Notes: generated by a model not told the origin, from the sequence alone. Counted from the first letter of the stretch, positions 15,414 through 23,879 are shown. The stretch: DNA of 49,343 bases from [Flexibacter] sp. ATCC 35208 (GCF_001975825.1 NZ_MTKN01000046.1:1-49343), one strand, 5' to 3'. Numbers and translations are program-made.

Positions 15414-16660
15414 TTATCTTCAATATCTAAAAGTTGAGAAAATAAAATGTTTGAATTCTCCAGCATTTCATTCAGGTAGTTTTCATCTGATGGAAGGCCT
15501 TTATAATTATCAAGTTTTATTACTTCGCCCTTATTATCAATTTCGTAGATGACTAAGTCTTCTGAATTCAAAGCCGAATTATATGGTACAACATTTTCAA
15601 TTTCTTCCAGTAATTCTTCCTTTCCTGCATCTTCTATTTTTTGATATACACTCCATGCTTTTACTGCCAGGGTCAAATAACTTAAAATATAAGGACTATG
15701 AGTAGTGATGATTAGTTCATTACCTTTACTTAGATTGTAGTACTCTAATAGGCTTCCCATAATTGACCATTGGGAAGTAGGAAATAAATTTTGCTCAGGT
15801 TCTTCTACTATGTTTATAAATGCTGTTTTGGTAAACTGGAAAGAAAGTGCTGATATCGCTTTACGACGCAACTCTTCTGATAAGTCGGGGTTTCTCAATA
15901 TTTCACTAACAGCATCTTTAAACCTTTTAGACTCATCTGTACTCATTGGTTCCCTGGCTGAATTAAAGTTACCTTTAACAATATTGGCGAGATACCACGT
16001 TACTAAATATAATGGAACTACAGATTGAAAGCCACTTGAAGCACGATAAAGATTATCCTGATAACCATCTCCAACCAAAAATAACTCATCCCTGGTCGAA
16101 CTATACTTCAGCAACATTCCATTAATAGGCAATCTTAGTGTGTCATTTATATTCTTTTTTGCATTTTCAAGCTCGGAAAGCATTTCAATTAGTGGCTCTG
16201 AAACTAAGCGAATGGCTTTCGGATCGCTTATTGCACTAAGAAAGTTTCGCTCTGCAGGTATATATATAATTTGGGGCAAAAGGTAATTATCTTTAGCCTT
16301 TTCTGTTATTTTAAGATGCCTGGGCGTATAAACTATATCTACTGCTTCTCCCTGATATGCTATTTCTGGTTCAATTTCCTTTGTTTGACCAAATAAATCA
16401 GCGTATTCTGGAAGATAATGGCTGATTTTATGATACTCCAAACGGCTTCTGAAAGCATCCATTTGCTCAAAATAACTTTTGGGATAATCACCTCTGGTAA
16501 TCGCCTTTTCTATCCATTTAAATGTAGAAATAAGTTTGGCCAGCGTACTTTTACCAGTACCCTGATCTCCAATAAAAAGTGTTGCCTTTTTAAGGTCTAT
16601 CCATTCGTCTTTGAATCCTTCTTTTATCGGCCCGAAGTTTTTGACCTTAATCTTAACCAT
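15404..16660 (-). CDS. OLD/ABC-like AAA ATPase, first gene of a putative defence operon
   Basis: A 418-residue SMC/OLD-type ATPase. Walker A GDQGTGKS is at residues 31-38, an ABC-signature-like ASSGFQS at 207-213, Walker B with catalytic Glu FINIVEEPEQ at 281-290, and the H-loop TTHSPY at 319-324. The region between Walker A and the signature is short and helical, without a long coiled coil. No TOPRIM domain is attached, unlike OLD nucleases; the nuclease part appears as the separate downstream gene. That split is like Septu, Gabija-related and PARIS systems, where an ATPase senses phage and fires a nuclease, but the partner here is of a different fold. First gene of a three-gene operon. Confidence 0.85.
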   Translation of the reverse strand: MVKIKVKNFGPIKEGFKDEWIDLKKATLFIGDQGTGKSTLAKLISTFKWIEKAITRGDYPKSYFEQMDAFRSRLEYHKISHYLPEYADLFGQTKEIEPEIAYQGEAVDIVYTPRHLKITEKAKDNYLLPQIIYIPAERNFLSAISDPKAIRLVSEPLIEMLSELENAKKNINDTLRLPINGMLLKYSSTRDELFLVGDGYQDNLYRASSGFQSVVPLYLVTWYLANIVKGNFNSAREPMSTDESKRFKDAVSEILRNPDLSEELRRKAISALSFQFTKTAFINIVEEPEQNLFPTSQWSIMGSLLEYYNLSKGNELIITTHSPYILSYLTLAVKAWSVYQKIEDAGKEELLEEIENVVPYNSALNSEDLVIYEIDNKGEVIKLDNYKGLPSDENYLNEMLENSNILFSQLLDIEDKYR

Positions 16661-16724
16661 CCTATGTATAAAGTTTTAACCCATAGATAGATGATGATAA
16701 ATGCTTGTATGAAAACAAGTGCCT

Positions 16725-16732
16725 CAAAGTTA
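16725..16732 (-). promoter_or_regulatory. -7 box for the ATPase-nuclease-PP2C operon
   Basis: On the minus strand TAACTTTG matches TAnnTTTG, 64 bases before the ATPase start. A TTTG lies 13 bases upstream, closer than the usual -33 spacing, so only the -7 box is convincing. Confidence 0.45.
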
Positions 16733-16772
16733 GGTAAAATTATAGCAAAGTTTGTTGGTGAGATATCTTACT

Positions 16773-16853
16773 TTTTTTATCAAACAATATGAAAAGGCAA
16801 AGGAGTTCATTACGAACAATCCTGTGCCGGTGGAGCTACTAAAGGTAGAATAA
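16773..16853 (+). pseudogene. 3' remnant of the 57-residue partner of DUF6934
   Basis: This stretch encodes FFIKQYEKAKEFITNNPVP and VELLKVE before a stop, nearly the same as the last 27 residues of the intact small gene at 17885. The first 30 codons are missing. Its downstream sequence (to about 16930) also resembles the region after the intact copy, including a broken hairpin AAAGCC...GGCTT. It is the left end of a decayed tandem array next to the ATPase operon. Confidence 0.75.
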
Positions 16854-16931
16854 CTTACTTACGATAGCAGGTTGTAAAATTGACACCTGCTGAAATATTA
16901 TAAATAAAGCCCCACCATTTGGCAAGGCTTA

Positions 16932-17162
16932 GAACATGTTTAAAAATAATCGAGTGGCAAATTACCCGGAAACTACCTTCCGTAAAGGGGGTTATTCCAC
17001 AAAAAGGTAGGTGACAGGTCGAACGATCTTTTTTCTGGCTGATTTTTTTCAGTAGGCTAGATAAGGATCATGAGAGGCTACCTGAATCATCTGTTGCGTT
17101 CATTAAGATAGCATTCATTAATATTCTTCTAAAATGAGTCGTTCAGAAATTTAAACATGTTC
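16932..17162. mobile_element. 231-bp MITE with 13-bp inverted ends and TTA target duplication
   Basis: Perfect inverted repeats GAACATGTTTAAA (16932-16944) and its complement (17150-17162) bound a segment with no coding frame. TTA lies directly outside both ends (16929-16931 and 17163-17165), as expected for a 3-bp target duplication. The TNA-type target and GAACATG ends are reminiscent of the ISL2/IS1031 branch of the IS5 family, so this may be moved by a related transposase elsewhere (inference). It has landed in the right arm of a terminator-like hairpin. Confidence 0.75.
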
Positions 17163-17200
17163 TTAGTTAAGATGGCAGATTGTAGAATTTACGCTTGGTG

Positions 17201-17252
17201 AATCATTATGAATAAAGCCCTGCTGTTCGGCGGGGCTTTATTCATAATGATT
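17201..17252. terminator. long perfect hairpin, bidirectional terminator or cassette remnant
   Basis: Twenty-base perfect arms 17201-17220 and 17233-17252 extend to a 23-bp stem with a six-base loop. The flanking sequence resembles that after the small gene copies at 16853 and 18058, so it is the 3' flank of a lost copy. The loop CTGTTCGGCG is the exact inverse complement of the loop segment in the hairpin at 18124. Confidence 0.75.
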
Positions 17253-17389
17253 CCTTATAAAATATGAAGGGAATGATGTGTGGTGAAAAATTTGTGTAAT
17301 GGTTTCTCAAATTGATTTCTCTATTTGCAGCTGTTGATACAAGGCAGAAAATGAATGAAAGTGAACAAAGAAATTGTTATCGGTAAACC

Positions 17390-17397
17390 TACATTTG
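17390..17397 (+). promoter_or_regulatory. -7 box of the DUF6934 gene
   Basis: TACATTTG matches TAnnTTTG and ends seven bases before the ATG at 17405, implying a very short or absent leader. No clear -33 TTG at standard spacing was found. Confidence 0.5.
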
Positions 17398-17404
17398 TAG
17401 TACC

Positions 17405-17857
17405 ATGAATACAGAGAAATATCCTTATATAAAAGCCGACGTTTCCGCACAATTTAAATTTGAAAGTCGGGGCCCGAATGGTGCTATAAAAAAGATGGTG
17501 ATTTATAAATTATTAGGAACACTAGCAGATGAAACACTTCTTTTCAATCTGGGCTTTGGAGATTACAATGAGATGGAGGAATCTTATAATGATCTTACTG
17601 TTTCAAACAATGAAGACAGATTAAAGGTACTAGCTACAGTCGCGGGTACGGTAATGGAATTTACAGCGCCTTATGAAAAGATCGCTATTCATGCTGTTGG
17701 TAGTACTCCATCCAGAACCAGGCTTTATCAGATGGGTATTAATGCATACAGGGAAGAAATAGAGACTCATTTTAAAATTCTTGGTTATAGTGACGACTGT
17801 TGGCAGGAATTCAAATCTGGTATTAATTATGAAGCGTTTCTGGCAATAAAAAAATAA
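17405..17857 (+). CDS. DUF6934 family protein
   Basis: A 150-residue soluble protein. The order of blocks, KYPYIKADVSAQFKFESRGP, GAIKKMVIYK, LGFGDYNEMEES, LTVSNNEDRLKVLATVAGTV, then VGSTPSRTRLYQMGI and INYEAFL at the end, is that of DUF6934, a family common in Bacteroidota with no settled function. It is followed after 27 bases by a 57-residue protein, and remnants of the same arrangement lie upstream at 16773 and 17168. A repeated pair of a 150-residue and a very small protein recalls toxin-antitoxin or similar accessory pairs, but no biochemical motif here proves it. Confidence 0.8.
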   Translation: MNTEKYPYIKADVSAQFKFESRGPNGAIKKMVIYKLLGTLADETLLFNLGFGDYNEMEESYNDLTVSNNEDRLKVLATVAGTVMEFTAPYEKIAIHAVGSTPSRTRLYQMGINAYREEIETHFKILGYSDDCWQEFKSGINYEAFLAIKK

Positions 17858-17884
17858 TTGTAAATTTGTTTAAACAGGAAAAAT

Positions 17885-18058
17885 ATGGCATTTAAATTTT
17901 CCAAAAAAATAGAAGAGAAAAATGAATCTTTATCCCCTCAAAAGGAGATAGCTCTTGCCGATCCACAGAAGAGCCCGTTTTTTATTAAACAGTTTGAAAA
18001 GGCAAAGGAGTTCATGAAGAACAATCCTGTGCCGGTGGAGTTACTAAAGGTTAAATAG
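17885..18058 (+). CDS. 57-residue partner of the DUF6934 protein
   Basis: ATG at 17885 opens 57 codons: MAFKFSKKIEEKNESLSP, then a middle ADPQKSPFFIKQFEKAKE and the C-terminus NNPVPVELLKVK. It is charged and helical, with no membrane segment. It begins 27 bases after the DUF6934 stop and ends 65 bases before a hairpin terminator, so the two genes form one unit. A second, truncated copy at 16773 keeps the final 27 residues with four changes, showing that the protein sequence is under selection or was recently copied. Function unknown. Confidence 0.75.
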   Translation: MAFKFSKKIEEKNESLSPQKEIALADPQKSPFFIKQFEKAKEFMKNNPVPVELLKVK

Positions 18059-18123
18059 TGTTGCTAAGGTAGCAGGCGGAAGTATTTACGCTTGCCTGTA
18101 TATTAAGGTGGATAATATATTAT

Positions 18124-18157
18124 AATTAAAGCCTCGCCGAACAGCGGGGCTTTAATT
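18124..18157 (+). terminator. terminator of the DUF6934 unit
   Basis: Arms 18124-18133 and 18148-18157 pair perfectly and extend inward through a GC-rich stretch to a small loop, followed by ATTTTG. Related to the hairpins near 16905 and 17201. Confidence 0.75.
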
Positions 18158-18236
18158 ATTTTGATTCCATATAAATTATACTGGTAATAATGAGTGGCGG
18201 AAGATTTCTTATAATACATGAAAATACCAGTCTTGA

Positions 18237-21200
18237 CTAATGTAATATCCTGATTACATTCACCGAATTCGGCTTTAATAACACTCGCAAAGAATCTCCC
18301 ACCACTGTCTCCGGTACATATTCCATCGGCGCTTCCATACTATTCTCCGCATTCGCAGGAGCCGATAAGGAACTAATTACTAAAACATGCTTCCCCGCTG
18401 TTTCAAGTTTAATATCCGCCATTACTGATGAACCATACCCATTTACCGCTTTTACAATAACATCCCCATTCTTCGCCTTCCCCGCTATACTATAGAATTT
18501 CTGCGGCGGGATATATTGCATAATCAATGTATCATTTAAAAAGCACTTCACCGTATCCTTGCCCACGTCTAATTTTACATCATACCAACGCCCGGTTTCC
18601 AAAGGATTCATTTTCTTTTGATCTGAAATCCCCGCTACGTCATACCCATTCGTAACACTTTCAAATACACAATGACTATTCCACCATGAACCAATATGTG
18701 CCCGTAAATAAGTATTACTATCCAATACTGCAAACGGGATCATGAACGCATTGACCCCACCTGTTTTGCGTGCCTTCAGTGTTAATGTGTAACGATCGAA
18801 AGAGTGGTTTTTTAATACTGCCAGTTGCTGTGCGCCTTCCGCAGTTTGCGCAATAGAAGAGTCAGTTACTTTCCAGGCACCTCTTGGAAATGACCATTCT
18901 GAAAGATCAAATGCCTGACCATTTACTTTGATATCTTTGAATTCAGCTTCTGTATCCCATGTGCCTACACCAATACCTCCTGAATAAAGTGGGGCGTCAT
19001 TATCAGAAGAAACAGTAACTGATGTAGGTAGATTGAAATCCGCTTTATTATCTGCGAGTAATTTAATAGCATAATAAGAAATACGCGCATAACTATTCGC
19101 TGCATCAAAATGAATGAGATTAACCGGCCAGTCTACATCGTGTTCATTTACTAATAAAGGAGCATAGGATGACATTTTTACCAGGTCTGCATTCTTCTCC
19201 ATGCTGAGTACATAAATCGCATCACTTACTGCCGCCTGCATATTACCTGTGCCTACGCCGGAATTGGTGGCGTATTCTCCTACATACATATCCCAGTCGC
19301 CACGTTTGTATTTATCAAAGTGATCGAAATTCCGCATGCTCCAATAAGCATCTTTGTAAGCATGTTCATCTACCCGTTGTACATGTTGCATACTGTCTAA
19401 GGTATGCCTGTTTACATCACCGATGCCCATGCTGGCCAGGATGGTAATGTTTGGATACTTTGCATGTATGGCATCATAAAAGCGATTATATCGCTTTGCA
19501 TAGACAGGGCCATGTTGTTCATTGCCTACCTCTACATATTTCAATGGAAAAGGAGCAGGGTGCCCGTTGGAAGCCCTTACAGCTCCCCATTTGGATGTAA
19601 CCGGCCCTATGGCATATTCTATTGCATCCAGTGCATCCTGAATGTAGGGTTGTAATAATGAATCTGGTACTGATGTGCCGCTACGGTATTCGCAGGATGT
19701 ACCTGCGTTGAATACAAACAATGCATCTGCATGGATATCTTCACAGAATTGCAAATATTCATGGTATCCAAATCCATCGCTGCTCCAATATCCCCACGGA
19801 CTAAATGTACCTGGGCGATTTTCTAATTTACCAATCGTGTTTTTCCAGTTGGGCGCGCTTTCAATGGTAATGCCTTCTACGAAGCAGCCACCTGGCCATC
19901 TTACAAAGGATGGATGCAGACTGTCGATGAAGGTAGCAATGTCATTGCGTAAGCCGTTAGGTCTGTTGTGAAAAGTTTTGATAGGAAATAGCGAAACGAA
20001 GTCTACATATGCAGTGCCTTTCGAGCCAAAGTCTAAAAAGAATTTTGCTTTGTCAGCCGTACTATCTGGTACAAGTACACATTCGTATTTTTGCCAGTCA
20101 TTATTAGTAGCAATATCAAATTGATGTGCAGCGATGATATGATCGTGGGATGTTAAACCCGCTGTGACAGTACCTTTATACCCTCTTAAATAGAAAGATA
20201 GTTGATAGCTTTCACCAGCTTTTACAGCGATACCCCAAAAGCCTTCATTGATTAAGGTGGCAGGGGCTTGTAGTTTTAATGAGTGTGGTGTAGCAGCCGA
20301 TAAAGGATGATCTATAGTCAGAGAAACATTGGGAGAAATTAATTTTGCATTAGTCCCGGATACAACCTTGTCGTCATTACTATCCCTTTTCACCGACCAT
20401 GCCGGCCAGTCACTCTTATAAGGCCATTCCATTTTCCATTCTGTTGGCGGCGCCTCCAGCATACCATTTACCAGTTTAGTCCCCGCTGGTATCCGACTCT
20501 CTTCAAATCCCCTGTTCTGAATCATTTCAGCATATAATCCCCCTTCTCCTGCATGACTGATTTCTTCAAAAAAGATGCCATGTAAGGTAGACGGGATTGT
20601 ATCTTCAGAGCGTAAACTTTTAACCTCAATTGTACTTTGTATAACAGGAAAGGCTTTTAGCAATTTTACCCCATGCGGTGGTATTTTTGCACGAAAGCTA
20701 TCTGTGCAAAATCTTTCATCACGCTGTCTCCATACATTATGTAATAATACTTTTGATGGCAGTCCTACCTCTTTAAATGATAAGGTGATATCACGATATA
20801 CTGTATCTAAATTAAATATTCCAATTGCCTTGCTACCATCAGATAATTCCTTCACCCAGATATTATCCTTCACCCGTACCGCCTGCTTCCCTAATGTATC
20901 CTGATCTATCGCAATCACCTCATCATTCGTCAATAAATTCAACGTAAAGCTATCCAGTTTGCTAATATCGCAACCAATCAACAACGGTGCTGATAACAAA
21001 CTCCACAAACTTACATGCGTATATTGCTCATCAGGTGTCAATCTGGAAGGATGCAGACTTTCTCCCCAACCCACCTGACCTACGATCATCATATCCGGAT
21101 CATTCCATTTACCTGGGCCTGCATACGGTGCCAGTGGCCCCTGACTAAACCCGATATTATATAGGCTCTCCCATGTATCATCGATATCTTCTGTCGTACG

Positions 21201-22952
21201 CCAGCTTTGGGCATTGACGGATGGGGCCCATTCCCATACCCGCTTCATCCCATACTGACAAAGATTGTATACAATATCCCTTTTTTGCGACGCCAATGCC
21301 TGCTGCATCACTTTGAACGGATAGATATAAGCAGCTAATGACGTATCTGTTTGCACATAACTACACCAGTCATATTTTAGATAATCTACTCCCCATGCAC
21401 TATAGACATTTGCATCGGCTGATTCATGTTGATATGAACCCAGAAAACCACCACAGGTAAGTGGGCCGGGGGAGGAGTAGATACCGAATTTTAAACCTTG
21501 ATTGTGTAGCCAGTCACCGAGTCCTTTCATATCTCCAAATTTTTCATTGGGTGAAAGAGTCCCATCTGCATTGCGTGCTGCTGCCTGCCAACCGTCGTCA
21601 ATGTTGATATAAGACCAGCCATGATCTGCGAGGCCTTTGTCAATCAACGCCTGTGCAGAGCTTTTTACTTTATCTTCGCTTACGCTCAGGCCCCAGCAGT
21701 TCCAGCTGTTCCACCCCATAGGAGGCGTGAGTTGTAAAAGAGAATCGACTTTTATCAGGATGGTTTTTGAAGTAGTACCATGGGAATTGGACACCAGTAT
21801 TTGAATAGGGTAGTGGCCAACAGCAGCAATGGATCCTTTTATGATAGCTCCTTCCTGTATAAGACCGGATGGCAATCCTGTTATTTTATAAGTTAAAGGT
21901 GTGGCGCCTGTAGCTGCGATACGGAATAATATAGGATGGCCTGGCCTTGCACCTGATACCAACGCATTATTGATTCTCGGGAATACACCTGGCGCGGGTG
22001 TTTGAATGTAAGGGACTATTATCTGTCCTTGTGTGGTCAGACCAGTGCCCGTTTCTTTGAATGTGTATTTAAATACAATGCCATCTTTCTGAGGTGCATC
22101 AACAGGAAAGGTTTTCTCTTCAAGGGGAGCAAGACTTGTTGGAATAGAAGCATGTTTAATCTCCCGGCCTTCATCTAAAACTGAATAACTAAAGGTCCCT
22201 TCTATTCGCAGGCCAAAGTTATTCTTAATATTACCCAAACTCACACTGATCCCATCCACTTTCTCCAACATATCTACAAAAGGCTGTCCCATAAATATCC
22301 CTCCGGTGCCACCGCCATCATACACCCTCACCGCTATCACATTCTCCTTATCCCATTTTATAGCCGGATGATCTGCCGCTAAGTGATACGACCGCACATT
22401 CGGCCATTTACTTACATACCCACCTTTATCCTCCGGCGTAGTACCTGTTTTACCAATTAATACACCATTCAAATAGGTAGCATCCACATCATTCACATGT
22501 GCGAGAAATATCCGTAAGCTATCTTGCCATTGCCCGCTCTTGTGTAACCGAACATGAAACCGGTACCACGCATATCCATGGTAATCAGGATAGCCTTGTT
22601 CCTGCCAAACCTTACCCGGAACAATAGTCCCCCATGAACGATCATCAAACGATGAAGAAGCCCAAAGTGGAGCATCACCTGTTTTGAATTTTGCAGAAGA
22701 AAATACGACTGCTCCGGGATGCTGTGCAAAAGCAACAGAAGAAATCAGCGGGAAAAGGATGATCAGAACAGGTGTCAGATATCGTTGGATATTGCAATTT
22801 AAGAATGCCTGCTTAAAAAGAAATAGCGTTAAATCCCTGGTCAGATCCCTATTTAAGAATACCTGCTTAATAGAAAATAGCTTCAAATATCTGGTCATAT
22901 TACCATGTAAGTATGCCTGCTTAGTGAGAAAATGCTTCAAATACCTGCTCAT
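18237..22952 (-). CDS. secreted GH27-GH51 fusion: alpha-galactosidase plus alpha-L-arabinofuranosidase
   Basis: A 1571-residue protein. Residues 1-54 are three 18-residue repeats (MSRYLK..KQAYLHGN type); the real signal peptide follows at about 57-77 (SSVAFAQ). Then a jelly-roll/GH2-like domain to about 330, an Ig-like segment, and GH27 from about 410: LTPPMGWNSWN, NIDDGW, KYDWC (nucleophile near 527) and TTEDIDD (acid/base). From about 805 GH51: FFEEISHAGEGGLYAEM, RWPGGCF, EVGNEQHG (acid/base near 1140), VGEYATN (nucleophile near 1225). A LamG-like insert and C-terminal beta-domain end it. Together they would remove alpha-galactose and arabinose side chains, matching the GH43 locus nearby. 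The start could equally be the ATG at 22898 (second repeat). Confidence 0.92.
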   Translation of the reverse strand: MSRYLKHFLTKQAYLHGNMTRYLKLFSIKQVFLNRDLTRDLTLFLFKQAFLNCNIQRYLTPVLIILFPLISSVAFAQHPGAVVFSSAKFKTGDAPLWASSSFDDRSWGTIVPGKVWQEQGYPDYHGYAWYRFHVRLHKSGQWQDSLRIFLAHVNDVDATYLNGVLIGKTGTTPEDKGGYVSKWPNVRSYHLAADHPAIKWDKENVIAVRVYDGGGTGGIFMGQPFVDMLEKVDGISVSLGNIKNNFGLRIEGTFSYSVLDEGREIKHASIPTSLAPLEEKTFPVDAPQKDGIVFKYTFKETGTGLTTQGQIIVPYIQTPAPGVFPRINNALVSGARPGHPILFRIAATGATPLTYKITGLPSGLIQEGAIIKGSIAAVGHYPIQILVSNSHGTTSKTILIKVDSLLQLTPPMGWNSWNCWGLSVSEDKVKSSAQALIDKGLADHGWSYINIDDGWQAAARNADGTLSPNEKFGDMKGLGDWLHNQGLKFGIYSSPGPLTCGGFLGSYQHESADANVYSAWGVDYLKYDWCSYVQTDTSLAAYIYPFKVMQQALASQKRDIVYNLCQYGMKRVWEWAPSVNAQSWRTTEDIDDTWESLYNIGFSQGPLAPYAGPGKWNDPDMMIVGQVGWGESLHPSRLTPDEQYTHVSLWSLLSAPLLIGCDISKLDSFTLNLLTNDEVIAIDQDTLGKQAVRVKDNIWVKELSDGSKAIGIFNLDTVYRDITLSFKEVGLPSKVLLHNVWRQRDERFCTDSFRAKIPPHGVKLLKAFPVIQSTIEVKSLRSEDTIPSTLHGIFFEEISHAGEGGLYAEMIQNRGFEESRIPAGTKLVNGMLEAPPTEWKMEWPYKSDWPAWSVKRDSNDDKVVSGTNAKLISPNVSLTIDHPLSAATPHSLKLQAPATLINEGFWGIAVKAGESYQLSFYLRGYKGTVTAGLTSHDHIIAAHQFDIATNNDWQKYECVLVPDSTADKAKFFLDFGSKGTAYVDFVSLFPIKTFHNRPNGLRNDIATFIDSLHPSFVRWPGGCFVEGITIESAPNWKNTIGKLENRPGTFSPWGYWSSDGFGYHEYLQFCEDIHADALFVFNAGTSCEYRSGTSVPDSLLQPYIQDALDAIEYAIGPVTSKWGAVRASNGHPAPFPLKYVEVGNEQHGPVYAKRYNRFYDAIHAKYPNITILASMGIGDVNRHTLDSMQHVQRVDEHAYKDAYWSMRNFDHFDKYKRGDWDMYVGEYATNSGVGTGNMQAAVSDAIYVLSMEKNADLVKMSSYAPLLVNEHDVDWPVNLIHFDAANSYARISYYAIKLLADNKADFNLPTSVTVSSDNDAPLYSGGIGVGTWDTEAEFKDIKVNGQAFDLSEWSFPRGAWKVTDSSIAQTAEGAQQLAVLKNHSFDRYTLTLKARKTGGVNAFMIPFAVLDSNTYLRAHIGSWWNSHCVFESVTNGYDVAGISDQKKMNPLETGRWYDVKLDVGKDTVKCFLNDTLIMQYIPPQKFYSIAGKAKNGDVIVKAVNGYGSSVMADIKLETAGKHVLVISSLSAPANAENSMEAPMEYVPETVVGDSLRVLLKPNSVNVIRILH
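22791..22952 (-). repeat. 54-bp tandem repeats at the start of the GH27-GH51 gene
   Basis: Three 54-bp units, 22899-22952, 22845-22898 and 22791-22844, and a partial fourth below 22790, each encode an 18-residue block such as RYLK.F..KQ. Units 1 and 2 each begin with ATG, unit 3 with CTG. They stand before the hydrophobic signal segment, so they lengthen the N-region rather than the mature protein. Confidence 0.9.
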
Positions 22953-23038
22953 ATCGCAATATACCTCCCCGTATCTTTTGTCAGTTTACACATTTTGCCG
23001 TATCTTGCGCAGATTTTAGTAAATTAAATTATAACCCC

Positions 23039-23560
23039 ATGCCTTACATTATGGTAGACATCGAGAGCGATGGCCCTATACCCGGAGATTTTTCCATGAT
23101 TTCATTTGGTGCCGTGCTCGTAAACGAAAAATTAGATCAGACCTTTTACGGTCAGTTAGCTCCTATTTCTGAAAAGTATATTTCTGAAGCACTCGCTGTA
23201 TCTGGTTTTAGCAGAGAAGAAACAAAGACTTTTAAAGAACCCAAAATTGTGATGGCGGAATTCAAAACCTGGATTGAAACGGTTTGTGGAAAGGATCGTC
23301 CTATCCTGATCAGTGATAATAATGGTTTTGATAGTATGTTCATTGCATGGTATTTTCATCACTTTATTGGGACTAATCCATTTGGGCATAGTTCGCAGAA
23401 TTTAGGAAGCCTTTTCAAAGGAATGGAAAAGGATATGTTTAAGAACTTTAAACATCTGCGGGTAACAAAGCATACACATCATCCGGTAGATGATGCAAAA
23501 GGAAATGCAGAAGCACTGCTGACAATGAAGAAGGAATTAGGACTGAAGATCAGGTGGTGA
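23039..23560 (+). CDS. DEDD-type 3'-5' exonuclease
   Basis: A 173-residue RNase H-fold exonuclease. Exo I motif MVDIESDGP gives D7 and E9; Exo II is SDNNGFDSMF in the middle; Exo III is HHPVDDAKGNAEAL with the His-x4-Asp of the DEDDh type. The length fits stand-alone DnaQ/RNase-T-like and oligoribonuclease-like enzymes. It is divergent from the GH27-GH51 gene, with 86 bases between starts, and convergent with a receptor stump. Likely a housekeeping DNA or RNA trimming enzyme; the exact substrate cannot be read from sequence. Confidence 0.85.
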   Translation: MPYIMVDIESDGPIPGDFSMISFGAVLVNEKLDQTFYGQLAPISEKYISEALAVSGFSREETKTFKEPKIVMAEFKTWIETVCGKDRPILISDNNGFDSMFIAWYFHHFIGTNPFGHSSQNLGSLFKGMEKDMFKNFKHLRVTKHTHHPVDDAKGNAEALLTMKKELGLKIRW

Positions 23561-23566
23561 CAGCCT

Positions 23567-23785
23567 TCACGCTAAATTTCCGCAACTGAACCCACCACTG
23601 GCATTGGAAAATACCGACTTCTGTACATTCGTACCTTTTAATATAGTGATATAAGCATCTTTGAGCGTTTGCCGCGTTACTGTATCAGCGGGTTGGCCAT
23701 AGATTTTACCTGTCTTCTGGGCAATGGCAGGCATAGACACAAACAATAACAAGTACAACAGAATATTATTCTTTAATGATGGCAT
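23567..23785 (-). pseudogene. N-terminal stump of a TonB-receptor/carboxypeptidase-like protein
   Basis: From ATG 23785 the frame gives a signal peptide (LLYLLLFVSMPAIAQ) and the first 50 residues of a carboxypeptidase-regulatory-like domain: GKIYGQPADTVTRQTLKDAY, ITILKGT, FSNASGGFSCGNLA, then a stop. In relatives this domain runs on into a TonB-dependent beta-barrel of 700 or more residues. Nothing downstream continues it, as the exonuclease gene ends seven bases away. It is a truncated remnant, though a short secreted product cannot be ruled out. Confidence 0.6.
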
Positions 23786-23871
23786 CCAGGTTAAATGGTT
23801 GGGTTTGAACGTAAAAGTACGGATTAACAACGGTTAACAAAAAGTTAATATACTCCCATCTCATTATAGAA

Positions 23872-23879
23872 TAGCTTTG
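23872..23879 (+). promoter_or_regulatory. -7 box of the sigma factor gene
   Basis: TAGCTTTG matches TAnnTTTG and ends 16 bases before the ATG at 23896. The -33 element is not clear. Confidence 0.4.

Noticed and set aside
17201..17252. Riboswitch reading for the long hairpin
   Set aside because: A simple perfect stem after a gene end, related to two terminators, with no conserved ligand-binding core.
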